Source: a bacterium A37T11 (GTDB taxonomy: Bacteria > Bacteroidota > Bacteroidia > Sphingobacteriales > Sphingobacteriaceae). Taken from it: a stretch of DNA of 64,000 nt. A program made the translations under genes and the position numbers. The stretch spans positions 62,001 through 126,000 of the forward strand of contig FOBR01000015.1 of assembly GCA_900109895.1 (NCBI GenBank), written 5' to 3'. The notes below the pieces were generated by a model that had not been told where the DNA came from, made no database searches, and saw only the letters and a program-made list of their open reading frames with translations. Shown one piece after another: positions 9,072 to 19,500 of the stretch (its first letter is position 1; each line of letters starts with the position of its first letter).

Positions 9072-10259
9072 TCATTGAAATTCCCCATTTTCAACCACCA
9101 AAGTAACCGCTCCCAGAAGAGCCGCATCAGAAGTCAGCGTAGAAATGTCGATTGTGGTTTGCTCAGCCAGCCATGGAATACAAAATTCATTGATGGCCTG
9201 ATGCACAGGTGCTAGCAATACCCTCCCGGCAATAGCTCCCCGACCACTCAATATTATTTTTTCCGGGTTCATTATATGAATGAGCGTCGCTATACCTTTC
9301 CCAATCATAAATGCTGATTCGGATAATATGGAAACAGCAAGCGGATCTCCATGCTTTGCAGCCTGTATCAATTGGTCTCCAGGAAGTTTTTTGTTATCTT
9401 GAAATAGTTTTTCCATGCTGGATTTTTCTCCGTCTTTTATGGCTTGCTCCGCTTTTCCCGCTATAATCAACAACGAGGCATCCACCTCCAAACACCCCCT
9501 TTTGCCGCAAGAACACAAATGATCAGTTTTAGATAGGGGTATATGACTAAATTCTCCGGCAAAGCCCCTATGTCCCCTGAATAAATGCCCATTGACGATC
9601 ATGCCCAAACCTATCCCCCAGCCTATGTTTACCACCATAACGTCCTGTAGTCCTTTTGCCGACCCAAATTTTAATTCGGCCATGGCAATAGCACTGGAAT
9701 CATTATCTATATAAACTGGTATGCCAAAAATGCGCTCCCAATAATCCTTTAATGTGATATTTTCTAGTTTTAGAAATGAATAATTCATTCCTTTTTCCAC
9801 ATCTACGAAGCCAGGCATAGCAACACCTATACCTATAAAATGTTGCTCAGGAATTTCAGAGCGTTCTATATAATCTCTTATAAATTCAGTGATACTATCT
9901 ATTGAATTTTCAGTTTCTATATTTATAAATAGATTTTCCATTTTTAGAGTTACTGAAACATTGGAAAGATCGTATATTGCCATTCTTGCTTCCAGTTGAT
10001 CAATAGAGACTGCAAGGATATACCTTTCTTTTTTATGATTAAGCAAGTATGTCTGTGGTCTGCGCCCACCGGTTGACGGAGCCAGCCCATTATCCAAAAT
10101 ATAACCTTCCTCAATTAATTCTTCTACACATGAATTAACTAATGGCAGACTTTTATGGGTTGATTCACTCAATTCTGTAAGGGACAAGGAACCACAATAA
10201 TATAATTCCCTGATAATATTATGCCTTAATTCACTTTTTTTTAAATTCTTTGTTCCCAT
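9072..10259 (-). CDS. ROK-family transcriptional regulator (NagC/Mlc/XylR type)
   Basis: A 395-residue sugar-responsive repressor. The N-terminal winged helix covers about residues 1-75 (ELRHNIIRELYY..LSLTELSE). The sugar-kinase-like domain has DNDSSAIAMAE, the IGWGIGLG turn and the ROK zinc motif CSCGKRGCLE. The ATG at 10259 is chosen because it puts the helix-turn-helix at the usual place and has AGG just upstream. A longer form starting at 10427 would overlap the preceding hydrolase gene. A ROK repressor inside a GH18/GH29 locus suggests induction by GlcNAc, a chitooligosaccharide or fucose; that ligand is inferred. No SusR-type or ECF/anti-sigma regulator is present in the locus. Confidence 0.87.
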   Translation of the reverse strand: MGTKNLKKSELRHNIIRELYYCGSLSLTELSESTHKSLPLVNSCVEELIEEGYILDNGLAPSTGGRRPQTYLLNHKKERYILAVSIDQLEARMAIYDLSNVSVTLKMENLFINIETENSIDSITEFIRDYIERSEIPEQHFIGIGVAMPGFVDVEKGMNYSFLKLENITLKDYWERIFGIPVYIDNDSSAIAMAELKFGSAKGLQDVMVVNIGWGIGLGMIVNGHLFRGHRGFAGEFSHIPLSKTDHLCSCGKRGCLEVDASLLIIAGKAEQAIKDGEKSSMEKLFQDNKKLPGDQLIQAAKHGDPLAVSILSESAFMIGKGIATLIHIMNPEKIILSGRGAIAGRVLLAPVHQAINEFCIPWLAEQTTIDISTLTSDAALLGAVTLVVENGEFQ

Positions 10260-10383
10260 AAACCTGCATTTTTCAGCATCAATTAAGTTGGCTAAATTAT
10301 GTTTTTGTGAGGATATAGTACCTCGGTTAAATAATTGTAACGATAAAATTAAGGGATATAATGCAAATTTAACATTGAATTGC

Positions 10384-12819
10384 TTATTCAATTTTCCATT
10401 GATTATCATAATATCCAGCAGCCTCAATAGCTGCTGCTCCTACTTTAAGCATGTCGTGGTGAAAGACCAGGTAATCGGTAAATCCGCTCCCCCCGGCAAA
10501 ATATTGGTTGGCTATAGCTGCCTGCATGCCTTTAAGACCTGTCCCACCGATCACCCCAACTGAAAGTGTATTGCTACCCGGTTTTTTCCAGACGTAGTAG
10601 GCTGCCAAATCATCTCCCGTGTAATGCTTATTTCCTAGGATGACGCTACCTTTTTTAACTTGTATTGGACAATCTTTCACTAACACATCCCAGGCAGTGT
10701 TAGTTGTTGCGTTTCCGATAAGAATGACATTTCTATCTAAATAAGCTGATGATCTAAAGTCTTTATCTGCCACGATGTCGACACTTCCATTGCCCCGATA
10801 ATACCACGATTCGGCATCGTAACGTGCCTTGTTAAGTGCCCATTGATTTTCTTCTTTAGTGCCATTAGTTCCGTAGACCCAGACCATGTGATGGTTAAAA
10901 GCCTCTTTAAAGGTTCCGTTGCGGTGTGGACCTTTGTCTGAAAAAGACGGCGTATTTTTTACCATCCATGTATTTCCTTCTTTTACAAGATAGATGCTGT
11001 CTGTAGCGGTTTCGGTATGGAATGCGATAGCTGGGAGACTATCAAGTATAATACGAATATTTTTTCCAGCCCCAAAATCAGTTAAGGCCAGGCGAAGTAT
11101 GGCTGTATTTTCTGTTTTCCCGATTATGGTTCCTTTTGCTAAGTCTCGCGAAAGGATTAGACGAGAATAAACGAGTGGTTGCTGTTGCTGATAAACCGTG
11201 GCCCAGTAATAAGAGGCAGATATACCCGGATTGGCTGTTATAAAATCGATGCGGCTGACAGCGGTATCTGCTTTGCGTATATGCCAGCGAAAATAATCAA
11301 ATAATGGTTTCCAGTCTACGCTTTGGTTACCATACCAATGTTCTCCTCCAGGGTATTCATAAGCACTAAAATCAGGATGAAAATCGGCCAGTATACGCCT
11401 CATTTGTCGTGCATATTCTACAGAAACCACCTGGTCAGAGTCCCCATGCAGGATATAAACCCCTAGAGGTTTATAATTGGTAGCAAGTTTAGGTACATCA
11501 CTTTGGTTGCTGGCCCTAAGAAGCGTGTTCTCTGCCAAATTTCTACCAGTATCCGGTATAAGCCCATCTGCAGATCCGTAACCTTTGAGTGTTGGATAGC
11601 CTGAACATGGCGCAATGGCCGCCCATTTTTCTGGATACGTAGCTCCCAGAAACCAAGTGCCATGCCCACCCATAGAATGTCCTGTCAAATATAAATGCAA
11701 GGGATCTGGTTTTAATTTCTGCTGCGCGATCGCCAATACTTCCAGCGCATCCAGCCTACCAAAATCCTCCCAATTAAATCCTCGTGGGCGACGGTTAGTA
11801 GGTGCTACAAGTGTTCCCCAATCTTTGGGTTCATAAGCTTCCGCTTGTCCAATAGCCTCTACTCCAGCTCCGTGCACAGAGAAGAACAAGGCTTCACCGG
11901 GCCGTTCCCCTCCTATTTCGGGATTAACTGCATAGTACTGGAGGCTTCCATCGATGCTGCTGATGAAGGTATTCCGATAAGGTTTGCTTGCTTCTAAACT
12001 GTTTAGTTTAATGTTTGCAGAATCCAGCTCCTTGTTTTTTTTATAGACCGTCAGTTTTGCCCGTTGATCGCCAGTACTGGTGATGGAAGAGCCATCAAAT
12101 TTTACGGGCACCTTACGTGTACTATAGGGAAGGATGGCAGGCAATTCTCCTGAGACTGTTCTAACACCAAGTATTGTTTTGAACTGTAATCCGACCAGTG
12201 GTTTGGCCGTCGTGTTCACTAAAACAATACCAACGACCAAATTGCTATTGTCTTTACCTTGTACCATATCAGGTACGGTTATGTCGTCGGTATAAATTAG
12301 CAGATCTTTTTTCGGGAAGTCTAACATTGCAGAGACTGAAAATCCACGTACATAAAATTCGTTAAGTCCCTTCTTTAGCCTAACCGGAATATGCAGAAAC
12401 CCCATTTGGTAAGGATCACCAGCGTGCAACACCCCGTTCACCAGGACTGCATTGTTGCCTTTCATCGTGAGTATCGCATTTTTTTCCTGGTCAGATTGGT
12501 AGGTTAAATAGATGTATGAACTACGGAACATCCCCCTTCCCCGTCCTCCACGCCCGAGTCTTGAAGGTCTTTCAGGCTGAATATTGCCGGCTGAATCCGC
12601 TTTGATCAGCGTGCCGTCCTTAGGAACCCGGAGCGTCCCGTTACCATACTGCCACATTAATTCATCGGTATATACAGCCTCTCTGCCATAGTTATAAACC
12701 GGATTAATAAGAATGCCTTGGGTAAAGTGGTAGGAAGTTTGTGCTGAAATTGTTAATGATATTAAATTAAGCAAAAAAACACATACTGAATAAAAAAGTT
12801 GTTTTCTAAAATTATACAT
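10384..12819 (-). CDS. Large secreted alpha/beta-hydrolase, prolyl-oligopeptidase (S9)-like
   Basis: An 811-residue exported serine hydrolase with a signal peptide (about residues 1-26). About 28-280 is a beta-rich N-terminal region. The alpha/beta-hydrolase core begins near 280: SVHGAGVE is the oxyanion strand, S382 in GHSMGGHGTW is the nucleophile, D462 in HGDSDQVV and H494 in GGEHWYG complete the triad. The last 300 residues are a separate region of unknown role. The glycine/arginine-rich stretch near 88-97 is unusual. Related proteins are annotated as peptidases, phospholipases or esterases, so the substrate is uncertain. The gene starts only nine bases after the copper monooxygenase, so it is probably cotranscribed. 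Confidence 0.8.
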   Translation of the reverse strand: MYNFRKQLFYSVCVFLLNLISLTISAQTSYHFTQGILINPVYNYGREAVYTDELMWQYGNGTLRVPKDGTLIKADSAGNIQPERPSRLGRGGRGRGMFRSSYIYLTYQSDQEKNAILTMKGNNAVLVNGVLHAGDPYQMGFLHIPVRLKKGLNEFYVRGFSVSAMLDFPKKDLLIYTDDITVPDMVQGKDNSNLVVGIVLVNTTAKPLVGLQFKTILGVRTVSGELPAILPYSTRKVPVKFDGSSITSTGDQRAKLTVYKKNKELDSANIKLNSLEASKPYRNTFISSIDGSLQYYAVNPEIGGERPGEALFFSVHGAGVEAIGQAEAYEPKDWGTLVAPTNRRPRGFNWEDFGRLDALEVLAIAQQKLKPDPLHLYLTGHSMGGHGTWFLGATYPEKWAAIAPCSGYPTLKGYGSADGLIPDTGRNLAENTLLRASNQSDVPKLATNYKPLGVYILHGDSDQVVSVEYARQMRRILADFHPDFSAYEYPGGEHWYGNQSVDWKPLFDYFRWHIRKADTAVSRIDFITANPGISASYYWATVYQQQQPLVYSRLILSRDLAKGTIIGKTENTAILRLALTDFGAGKNIRIILDSLPAIAFHTETATDSIYLVKEGNTWMVKNTPSFSDKGPHRNGTFKEAFNHHMVWVYGTNGTKEENQWALNKARYDAESWYYRGNGSVDIVADKDFRSSAYLDRNVILIGNATTNTAWDVLVKDCPIQVKKGSVILGNKHYTGDDLAAYYVWKKPGSNTLSVGVIGGTGLKGMQAAIANQYFAGGSGFTDYLVFHHDMLKVGAAAIEAAGYYDNQWKIE

Positions 12820-12828
12820 TTGCTATAA

Positions 12829-14184
12829 TTAATTTCTTATTATTTCCTTCATATTAGAAGTAGATAAATTTTCGTCTCCAGTTTGATAAGGAATGTAAAT
12901 AAATAACATGGTCATCATTTCTTGTGTAGATGTCATTCCTCCATAAGAATAAACATCCTGAGGAGGATTAAATGGATTATGAGGATTTTGAGATGTATTA
13001 TCATAGGTACATTCCATATGCACAACTGCGCCTTTCGGGATTTTTAAAAAGTTTTTAAACCTGTACATTTCTTGCCAACGGTAATCCCATTGAGGAATGT
13101 GAATTAAAGGTATCGTATCATTATCCGTGGTGGTTAAATAAGCCTTAAACTCTTTTCCAATAAAATGCATGTGTGGCCATATATACAATAGCGAACAATC
13201 TTCTGAAGGATTAGTAAATTTTAAAGTATATGTGGACTCTTTGTTTGGCGGGATTTTAAAAAACATAGGTGTGATATCAAGTTCACCAAGGCCCCCAGAA
13301 CCAAAGCTAACCACTTTTACTTTCCGCTCAATCGGATTTTTAGTGAAAAATAAATTTACGCCGCAGACGCTTTTTTCATCTATTGCAGATGGTGTATAAT
13401 GAACCGTTAACAGAACAACACCTCGACGTGATAAACTCCACCCAATTCCGTTTGGGTAAGATTCATAGGACGATCCAGGAATCCAACCTCCATAATAACT
13501 CAAATTTTCTTTAAATTCTTTATAAGGGTCAACATAATATTTTGTTCCATCTGTATAATTTATATAAGAAGGCGGGGAAGCCAATTGAATCTTTCGATCT
13601 TCAACCATTTGAATAGCATAATTAGCATGATGAATAATTTTTTTATTATTGCTATAAAATTCAACAGCTTCTACATTAAAATCTGAAGCAAGTTCAAATG
13701 GAATCTTGAATTCAACAAAACGTTCCCTATTATCCCCTTTAAGTAAAAATGTATCCAATATGCCTAGCTTAAGATCAGGATTGCGAACATATGCAGTTTG
13801 TGAAAAGCGTAACTGATTAAACGGGTCGTCTACAAATTGTTTACCTTCTTTGGCGCCTTTATTAACCCAATTCACAATTGTTTTGATTTCATTATCAGAT
13901 AACGACCTATCATTGCCAAAGTGTACATAGGAATTGTTTGCTTTCCATGGCGGCATATATTTAGTAGAAACCACTTTTTTAATAAAATTAGTTCGTTTTG
14001 CTACATCTGTGTAGGTGAGTAAACTAAATGGAGCAGCTTCTCCAGGACGATGGCATGGAGAACAGTTTTTTAAAATAATTGGCTTAATATCCTTATAAAA
14101 ATTTTGTGCCATAACCGGCACTTGCAATAGCACTGAAAAAAATGTAATTAAAATTTTGAAGAAGAAGCGATTTGCCAATTTCAT
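12829..14184 (-). CDS. Exported cytochrome c - PHM-type copper monooxygenase
   Basis: A 451-residue exported protein (signal peptide about 1-26) with two parts. Residues 30-120 are a class I cytochrome c-like domain: heme site CSPCH (C41, C44, H45) and probable axial M77 in KYMPPW. Residues 150-440 match the copper type II ascorbate-dependent monooxygenase fold of peptidylglycine monooxygenase (PHM). All six copper ligands can be placed: H185-H186 in IIHHANYA, H262 in TVHYTP, H338 and H340 in WPHMHFIGK, and M423 in STQEMMTM. The family hydroxylates or cleaves at C-H bonds using O2 and an electron donor; here the donor is probably the heme domain. The substrate is unknown. The redoxin gene 25 bases upstream is its likely partner. 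Confidence 0.85.
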   Translation of the reverse strand: MKLANRFFFKILITFFSVLLQVPVMAQNFYKDIKPIILKNCSPCHRPGEAAPFSLLTYTDVAKRTNFIKKVVSTKYMPPWKANNSYVHFGNDRSLSDNEIKTIVNWVNKGAKEGKQFVDDPFNQLRFSQTAYVRNPDLKLGILDTFLLKGDNRERFVEFKIPFELASDFNVEAVEFYSNNKKIIHHANYAIQMVEDRKIQLASPPSYINYTDGTKYYVDPYKEFKENLSYYGGWIPGSSYESYPNGIGWSLSRRGVVLLTVHYTPSAIDEKSVCGVNLFFTKNPIERKVKVVSFGSGGLGELDITPMFFKIPPNKESTYTLKFTNPSEDCSLLYIWPHMHFIGKEFKAYLTTTDNDTIPLIHIPQWDYRWQEMYRFKNFLKIPKGAVVHMECTYDNTSQNPHNPFNPPQDVYSYGGMTSTQEMMTMLFIYIPYQTGDENLSTSNMKEIIRN

Positions 14185-14209
14185 TTTTCAATATGACAAT
14201 AAAAAAAAA

Positions 14210-14794
14210 TTAATATACATTAATCTCACAGCCTACAGGTTCAGAACTAACCAAACTTACATCCTGATTATTTAAACATTCCTTAATTGCATTGACTAAA
14301 TAATTTTTAGTTGCAGCCTTTCTTGTATTTCCCAGAGTAATCGCCCAATCATCAATAGCACCTATGTACGCTATGTGGTTATTATTATTTATCAGAACAG
14401 CTGTCGGAGTAACCTTTACCGACAATGAATTAGTTAAAGTAAATTGATCGTCCATGAATAAAGAAAAATCAATACTATATTTCTTTTTAAAGTCCATCAG
14501 ATCACTTCGACTATATGATACTCCTGGAAAGATACCAAATAATTCGAGTTCATTTTTATAAGTTCTTCCTATTTCTTTCATCTGAACTGTATACTTTTGA
14601 CAAAGTGGACATTCTGGTGATAGAAATAAAAAAATAATCAGTTTCTTGTTATTATCCAAAGGCAAACTAATTCTATTATTTGAGACAACATCTAAAACTG
14701 TATATTTATCAAAGCCAAAATTATATGACTGAGCTAAACTAACTCCAGAAACACAATCAAAAAACAATATTAGTAAAAAATTTAAACGTAACAT
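14210..14794 (-). CDS. Exported thioredoxin-like redoxin
   Basis: A 194-residue thioredoxin-fold protein with a signal peptide (cleavage after LAQ). The active site is SPECPLCQKY (CxxC) and the cis-proline loop is VTPTAVLI, so it should be redox active in the periplasm. The ATG at 14794 is preferred over an in-frame TTG two codons upstream. The C-terminal VGCEI resembles the linker seen at the end of redoxin domains that are fused directly to cytochrome c-PHM proteins in other bacteria; here the two parts are separate genes 25 bases apart. It may reduce or metallate the monooxygenase. Codon usage looks more AT-rich than in the flanking hydrolases. Confidence 0.8.
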   Translation of the reverse strand: MLRLNFLLILFFDCVSGVSLAQSYNFGFDKYTVLDVVSNNRISLPLDNNKKLIIFLFLSPECPLCQKYTVQMKEIGRTYKNELELFGIFPGVSYSRSDLMDFKKKYSIDFSLFMDDQFTLTNSLSVKVTPTAVLINNNNHIAYIGAIDDWAITLGNTRKAATKNYLVNAIKECLNNQDVSLVSSEPVGCEINVY

Positions 14795-14859
14795 ACACAA
14801 AATAAAATGGATAAGAATAACTGCCCGAACTTTTATTTTCCGGGCAGTTTCATCATGTG

Positions 14860-16557
14860 TTACTCTTTTTTATCCCACCAAACTCTTCCTAAAATACTTG
14901 TTGGTTCTCCAAAATCTGGGTCTTTTCGCATTTCATCAATGGCATCCACACGGTTTTGATAATTGTAATCACCAGTTAATGGATAATTGATCACAAACCT
15001 TCGTGGCATTTGTATGTCTTCTTCCCCAACCTTCCACTGCTCAAAGTGAATAGCAGTATTTGAATTTGGCATATTTGTTCGTTTCACAATTGCCCATGCT
15101 TCATTGAAATTTCTAAAATAATTCAAGTAGGCTTGTAAAATAATTTGTTCCAATCCCTTTGTTGGGTTAAATATAATATCAGGCTTTTTCTTATAATCTG
15201 AAATTTCACTCTCAGTCAACGGCGAATAATTATAGATTACAGCCCTTGCGGCCATTTTATCATAAAATTTCAATGAAGCCTCAATTCCTTTATAATACCA
15301 CTCTTCTGCGTTTTCACTGGTAATACTTCTTTGAGCCAGCTCTGCCCGCATAAAACAAACATCGGCATAAGTGATAACCGGCATCGTACCCAACCCGTTT
15401 CCCCCGTTATTTTCAGGTTGAAATAAACGATCTTGTATACGGGAAACAGTATCGAGTATCACTGCATTGTCGCCGCTCCCTATTTGAATAGGTGAGAAAA
15501 AACGAATTTTTGCTGGATCACTAGTTGAAGATGGGCTTGAATACTGTCCATAATATCGTCTGGTATTAAACACCGCATTTGTCGCAATTTTTTTCTCATT
15601 TTTCGCTATGGCAAAATTCTCTTCGCTCCACATATTTTTGACAAAGAAGAAACGAAGGCGCGGATCCTGATTGTTCCACATATAGTCGATGACATCATGA
15701 TCACCGACAAATTCCCTTCCGTTCCCTGTGATGTTCCAATTCCCCCCATCGGTAAACTTTGCCGATGGATAAAACACCCACTCTTCATCCGCACTACTGA
15801 TGATTCCGCCATCATCCGTTAATACTTCATTAACAATGGAAGCCATCCGTTGAGGATCCCTCTTCGACAATCGCAAGGCTATTTTCAATCGTAATGTATT
15901 TGCCGCTTTGATCCAATTAGTCACCTCGCCGCCAAAATAAAGGTCGCTAGTTCCATAGCTGAACTGTTCAACCGGCTGTGGTGTTTTTAATATTGTAACC
16001 GCCTCTTTAAGATCTTGATCAAATATTTTGTAAAGTTCATCCTGTGTATCATATTTCGGCGTTAATGTGCCATCATAGCGCGCCTGGAAAGCTTCTGTAT
16101 ATGCCAAGCTACCATTGACATCAGATACATACCACGCATAGTAAGTTTTTAAAATGGTAGGTATGGCCCGCATGTATAAGTACCTCGCCTTTTCATCTTC
16201 CGGCTTTTTATCAATTACTTGCTGAATATCTACCAACAACGGACCAACTCCTGTATAAAAACGTCCATATCTGTTATTTGTATTTCCAGCATCTTCTGAT
16301 ACGGATATACCGTTACCTGTTCGCTGCAGAAATATTCTGGACCATTTTGATATAAAATTATAATTGTCATAGAATGCTTCAAAATCATTATCATGTACAT
16401 ATGTCAACGCACGGGCAAATAATGCTTCTACTTTAATTTCTAAGACGGCATCCGGGTCCGTATTGTATTCTGCATATTTTTCTTTGCTACACCCAACCCA
16501 GAAGCAACATATCGTCATGAAAAAAACAAAATAACTAAACTTCATAAATCGTTTCAT
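14860..16557 (-). CDS. susD: SusD/RagB-family nutrient-binding lipoprotein (SusD-like 2 type)
   Basis: A 565-residue surface lipoprotein that caps the SusC channel and binds the glycan. The lipobox is FWVGC with the lipidated cysteine at residue 23, followed by a short acidic/polar stretch (SKEKYAEYN). TPR-like helices (VKRTNMPNS, YADVCFMRAELAQR) and the C-terminal RVWWDKK ending fit the SusD-like 2 subgroup. It lies 19 bases after SusC, the usual arrangement. The ligand cannot be read from the sequence; the enzymes downstream point to fucosylated GlcNAc-containing oligosaccharides. Confidence 0.92.
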   Translation of the reverse strand: MKRFMKFSYFVFFMTICCFWVGCSKEKYAEYNTDPDAVLEIKVEALFARALTYVHDNDFEAFYDNYNFISKWSRIFLQRTGNGISVSEDAGNTNNRYGRFYTGVGPLLVDIQQVIDKKPEDEKARYLYMRAIPTILKTYYAWYVSDVNGSLAYTEAFQARYDGTLTPKYDTQDELYKIFDQDLKEAVTILKTPQPVEQFSYGTSDLYFGGEVTNWIKAANTLRLKIALRLSKRDPQRMASIVNEVLTDDGGIISSADEEWVFYPSAKFTDGGNWNITGNGREFVGDHDVIDYMWNNQDPRLRFFFVKNMWSEENFAIAKNEKKIATNAVFNTRRYYGQYSSPSSTSDPAKIRFFSPIQIGSGDNAVILDTVSRIQDRLFQPENNGGNGLGTMPVITYADVCFMRAELAQRSITSENAEEWYYKGIEASLKFYDKMAARAVIYNYSPLTESEISDYKKKPDIIFNPTKGLEQIILQAYLNYFRNFNEAWAIVKRTNMPNSNTAIHFEQWKVGEEDIQMPRRFVINYPLTGDYNYQNRVDAIDEMRKDPDFGEPTSILGRVWWDKKE

Positions 16558-16576
16558 CGCTAAAATTTTTTAACTA

Positions 16577-19500
16577 TTAAAAATTAGTATTGACCGTTAA
16601 AGTAAAACTACGGATAAGTGGTGTGCCGCCACCTAAAAAAGCAGCAGAAGATCCTGTACTTTTTAAATCTTCGGGATTTAAATGGTCTGGCAAATTATTA
16701 TACAAATATCCAAGGTTTCTTCCCGAAAGTGTTAAACGGAGATTATTTAGTTTGAGTCTGGAAGCCATATCCCTTGGCAAATCGTAACTGAAGGAAACAT
16801 CCCTTAGCATAATCCAGGAAGATTCAAATGCTGCCCTTTCACGGATTCCGCCAGCCCAGTTATAGCTATTGCTATAGTAAGCCCAAGTTGGCATTGGGGT
16901 TTTTAATCCCATATCTATTGCTTCCTGATAAGATTTTCCACTTACATCAACCCCATTGATTTTAGCCCCTTGACCAAAAACGCCGTCAGGGATTACACCC
17001 CAGGCTTCTTTACCATTGGCATCCGTATAAGATACACTTCCTTCTTCGCCTTTTCTACCCCATAAAGTACTTTTTATTTGGCCTAGTTGAGATCCATAAT
17101 TATAGGTAGGAGACCAAACATAACCTCCAAATTTAGAATCCAGCATAAAACTTAACGTATAAGCTTTATAATTAAAGGTATTTATCAAACTTCCCAAAAA
17201 TTTGGGCATAATAGATCCTACTTTTACCTCTTTTTCCAGTCCATATGCGTAGTTGGTTGACCGGACGTAGGCCGCACCGCTACCAGTTGGAGACAAAACG
17301 TGTTTGCCATTGTTAGGATCATCAAGTGGATCTCCATTTGCATCCCTTGCTTGATACCTTGCATATCCGTATGAAGAAACCATTGTACCGTATTCTCCCC
17401 CAACCTCAGCTATAGCCCTTATTCCGTCCTCACCTTCTAATCCGGATACGGTAACACCTGGGGCCAACTCAATAATTTTACTTCGGTTGCGTGTGTAGTT
17501 AAAGGCTACATCCCATGAAAAATTGTTGTTTTTTATTGGCGTTCCAAAAAATCTGGCTTCAATACCCTGGTTTTGTACATTACCACTATTAATTAGTATG
17601 TTAGTAACCCCTGATTCTTGGTCAACCGGAAGTTCAACAATTTGATCTTTGGTATTTTTGCGATAAAACGTAAAGTCAAGACCAAGTCTATTCTTTAACA
17701 TCTTTATTTCAGTTCCTACCTCCCAATTATGACTTCTCTCCGGAACTAAATTTCTATTACCTAACGTGCCAGAATCAAATTTATAGCGCTGAATATCACC
17801 ATCTGTTCCCGTGTAGTTAGCATCTGGGATATAATAACCAATCATGGCTCTGTATACGCTTGTTCCTTTACCAACAATGTTATATGAAAAACGAATTTTA
17901 GCAAAATCAAATATATTAGCAGGTAGTTTAAGCGCATCCGAAAAAATCCAAGCTAAGTCCATTCCGGGATAAAAATAGGAATAGGTACCTGTCTCATCCG
18001 GGTATAATAAGGTTGAATCCCAATCATTACGACCATAAACATTTAAAGTTAGCCAATTTTTGTAACTCAATGCTCCCTGAAAAAAGAGTGAAAAATCCTG
18101 AGTAGTGTTAGGTTTGTATTCCTCAAATCCTATTTTTTCAACTGAATTAGATAACCGGAACACATCAGGTACAGTCATGCCATTGGTCCATGTCCTGTTC
18201 CCTTTCTGTTCTGAACGATTGACTTCTGCACCACCCTGCAGCGTAAGATCATAATTGCCATACTTGTTTGTGAAATTTAAATTACTACGATAACGGGTTT
18301 GGAGTACGCGATATACATAGGTTTCATATTTTCCACCATTAAATTTTTCTTCCTGTCCTCTGGTTTTTTTCTCATTACCAACGGAAAATAAATCAGCACT
18401 AAAACTATTTTCTAATTGCAGCTGTTTAGTAAAATTAATTTTTGCATTGATATTACCTCGGAAATTATCTTCTATTTGCTCTTGCCTCTGTTCATACAAA
18501 TTAAAATAAATATAAGACATCCCAGATGGGTCAAGGCTGCTAGTGCCGCCATTAATTGGATCCAGGTAATGGTTGCTCCAATACTTTAAGTCATACTCTC
18601 TCGGCACTCCCCAGTTCAAACCATACATCAGACTATTATCACCGGAAGACCTGTTGGGGTTTAGGGTGTTACTGTGTACATAGGTGGCCCCGGCGTCCAA
18701 GATAACTACATTTCCCATTCGATGAGTAGCCCTTAGAGCAATGCTGTTACGATCCAATTTATTTTTGGGTGTTGTGCCCTTAGCATAGGAATTGGAATAG
18801 GAAAGCCTGAATGTGGTTTGATCATTCCCACCTTGTAAGGCTAAATTACTATTAATGTATCGACCTGTCTGATATAAATCCAATATGTTATTATTGACTT
18901 GATACTTCATCTCGTGTCCTCCAGGATCAAGTACTGTTCTACCATCAAACGCTGGCCCATAATTGTATCCAAAGACATCCCCCGGAAGTTGCGGTATTCC
19001 TCCTGCTCCAATAGGAAATTCCGTATCTGGAAATCGACCTGTTCCATACTTGTTTTGAAAATCAATAGAAGCATAAGGATCATCAAATCCTTCGGAATGT
19101 GTAAACGAAACCCCAATACCCCGTTGAGAATATCCTTTTTTTGTAGTAATAAGGATCACGCCATTACTTGCACGGCTACCGTACAAGGCTGTTACGGAAC
19201 CACCATTTAAGACCGACATGGATTCAATATCATCCAAATTAAAGTTTTTCAAAATATTTCCAAAATCTTGTTCACCGCCTTTGTTTGGCAAAACCACATC
19301 TTCATCCATAATTATTCCATCAACGACAATTAGGGGTGTATTTCCAAACGGGTTAAGCGAACCAGCACCCCGAATCAAAAAACGCGGACTAGATTGTGGC
19401 CCTCCAGTACCTGCGTTAACCTGGAGTCCGGGGACCATACCTTGTAAAGCTGCTATAGGATTAATGGCATTTGTTTTTGCAATATCCTTACCTGTTACCT

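Noticed and set aside
10260-10427. Longer N terminus of the ROK regulator
   Set aside because: The extra 56 residues are not like ROK regulators and overlap the end of the preceding hydrolase gene; the ATG at 10259 places the helix-turn-helix correctly.
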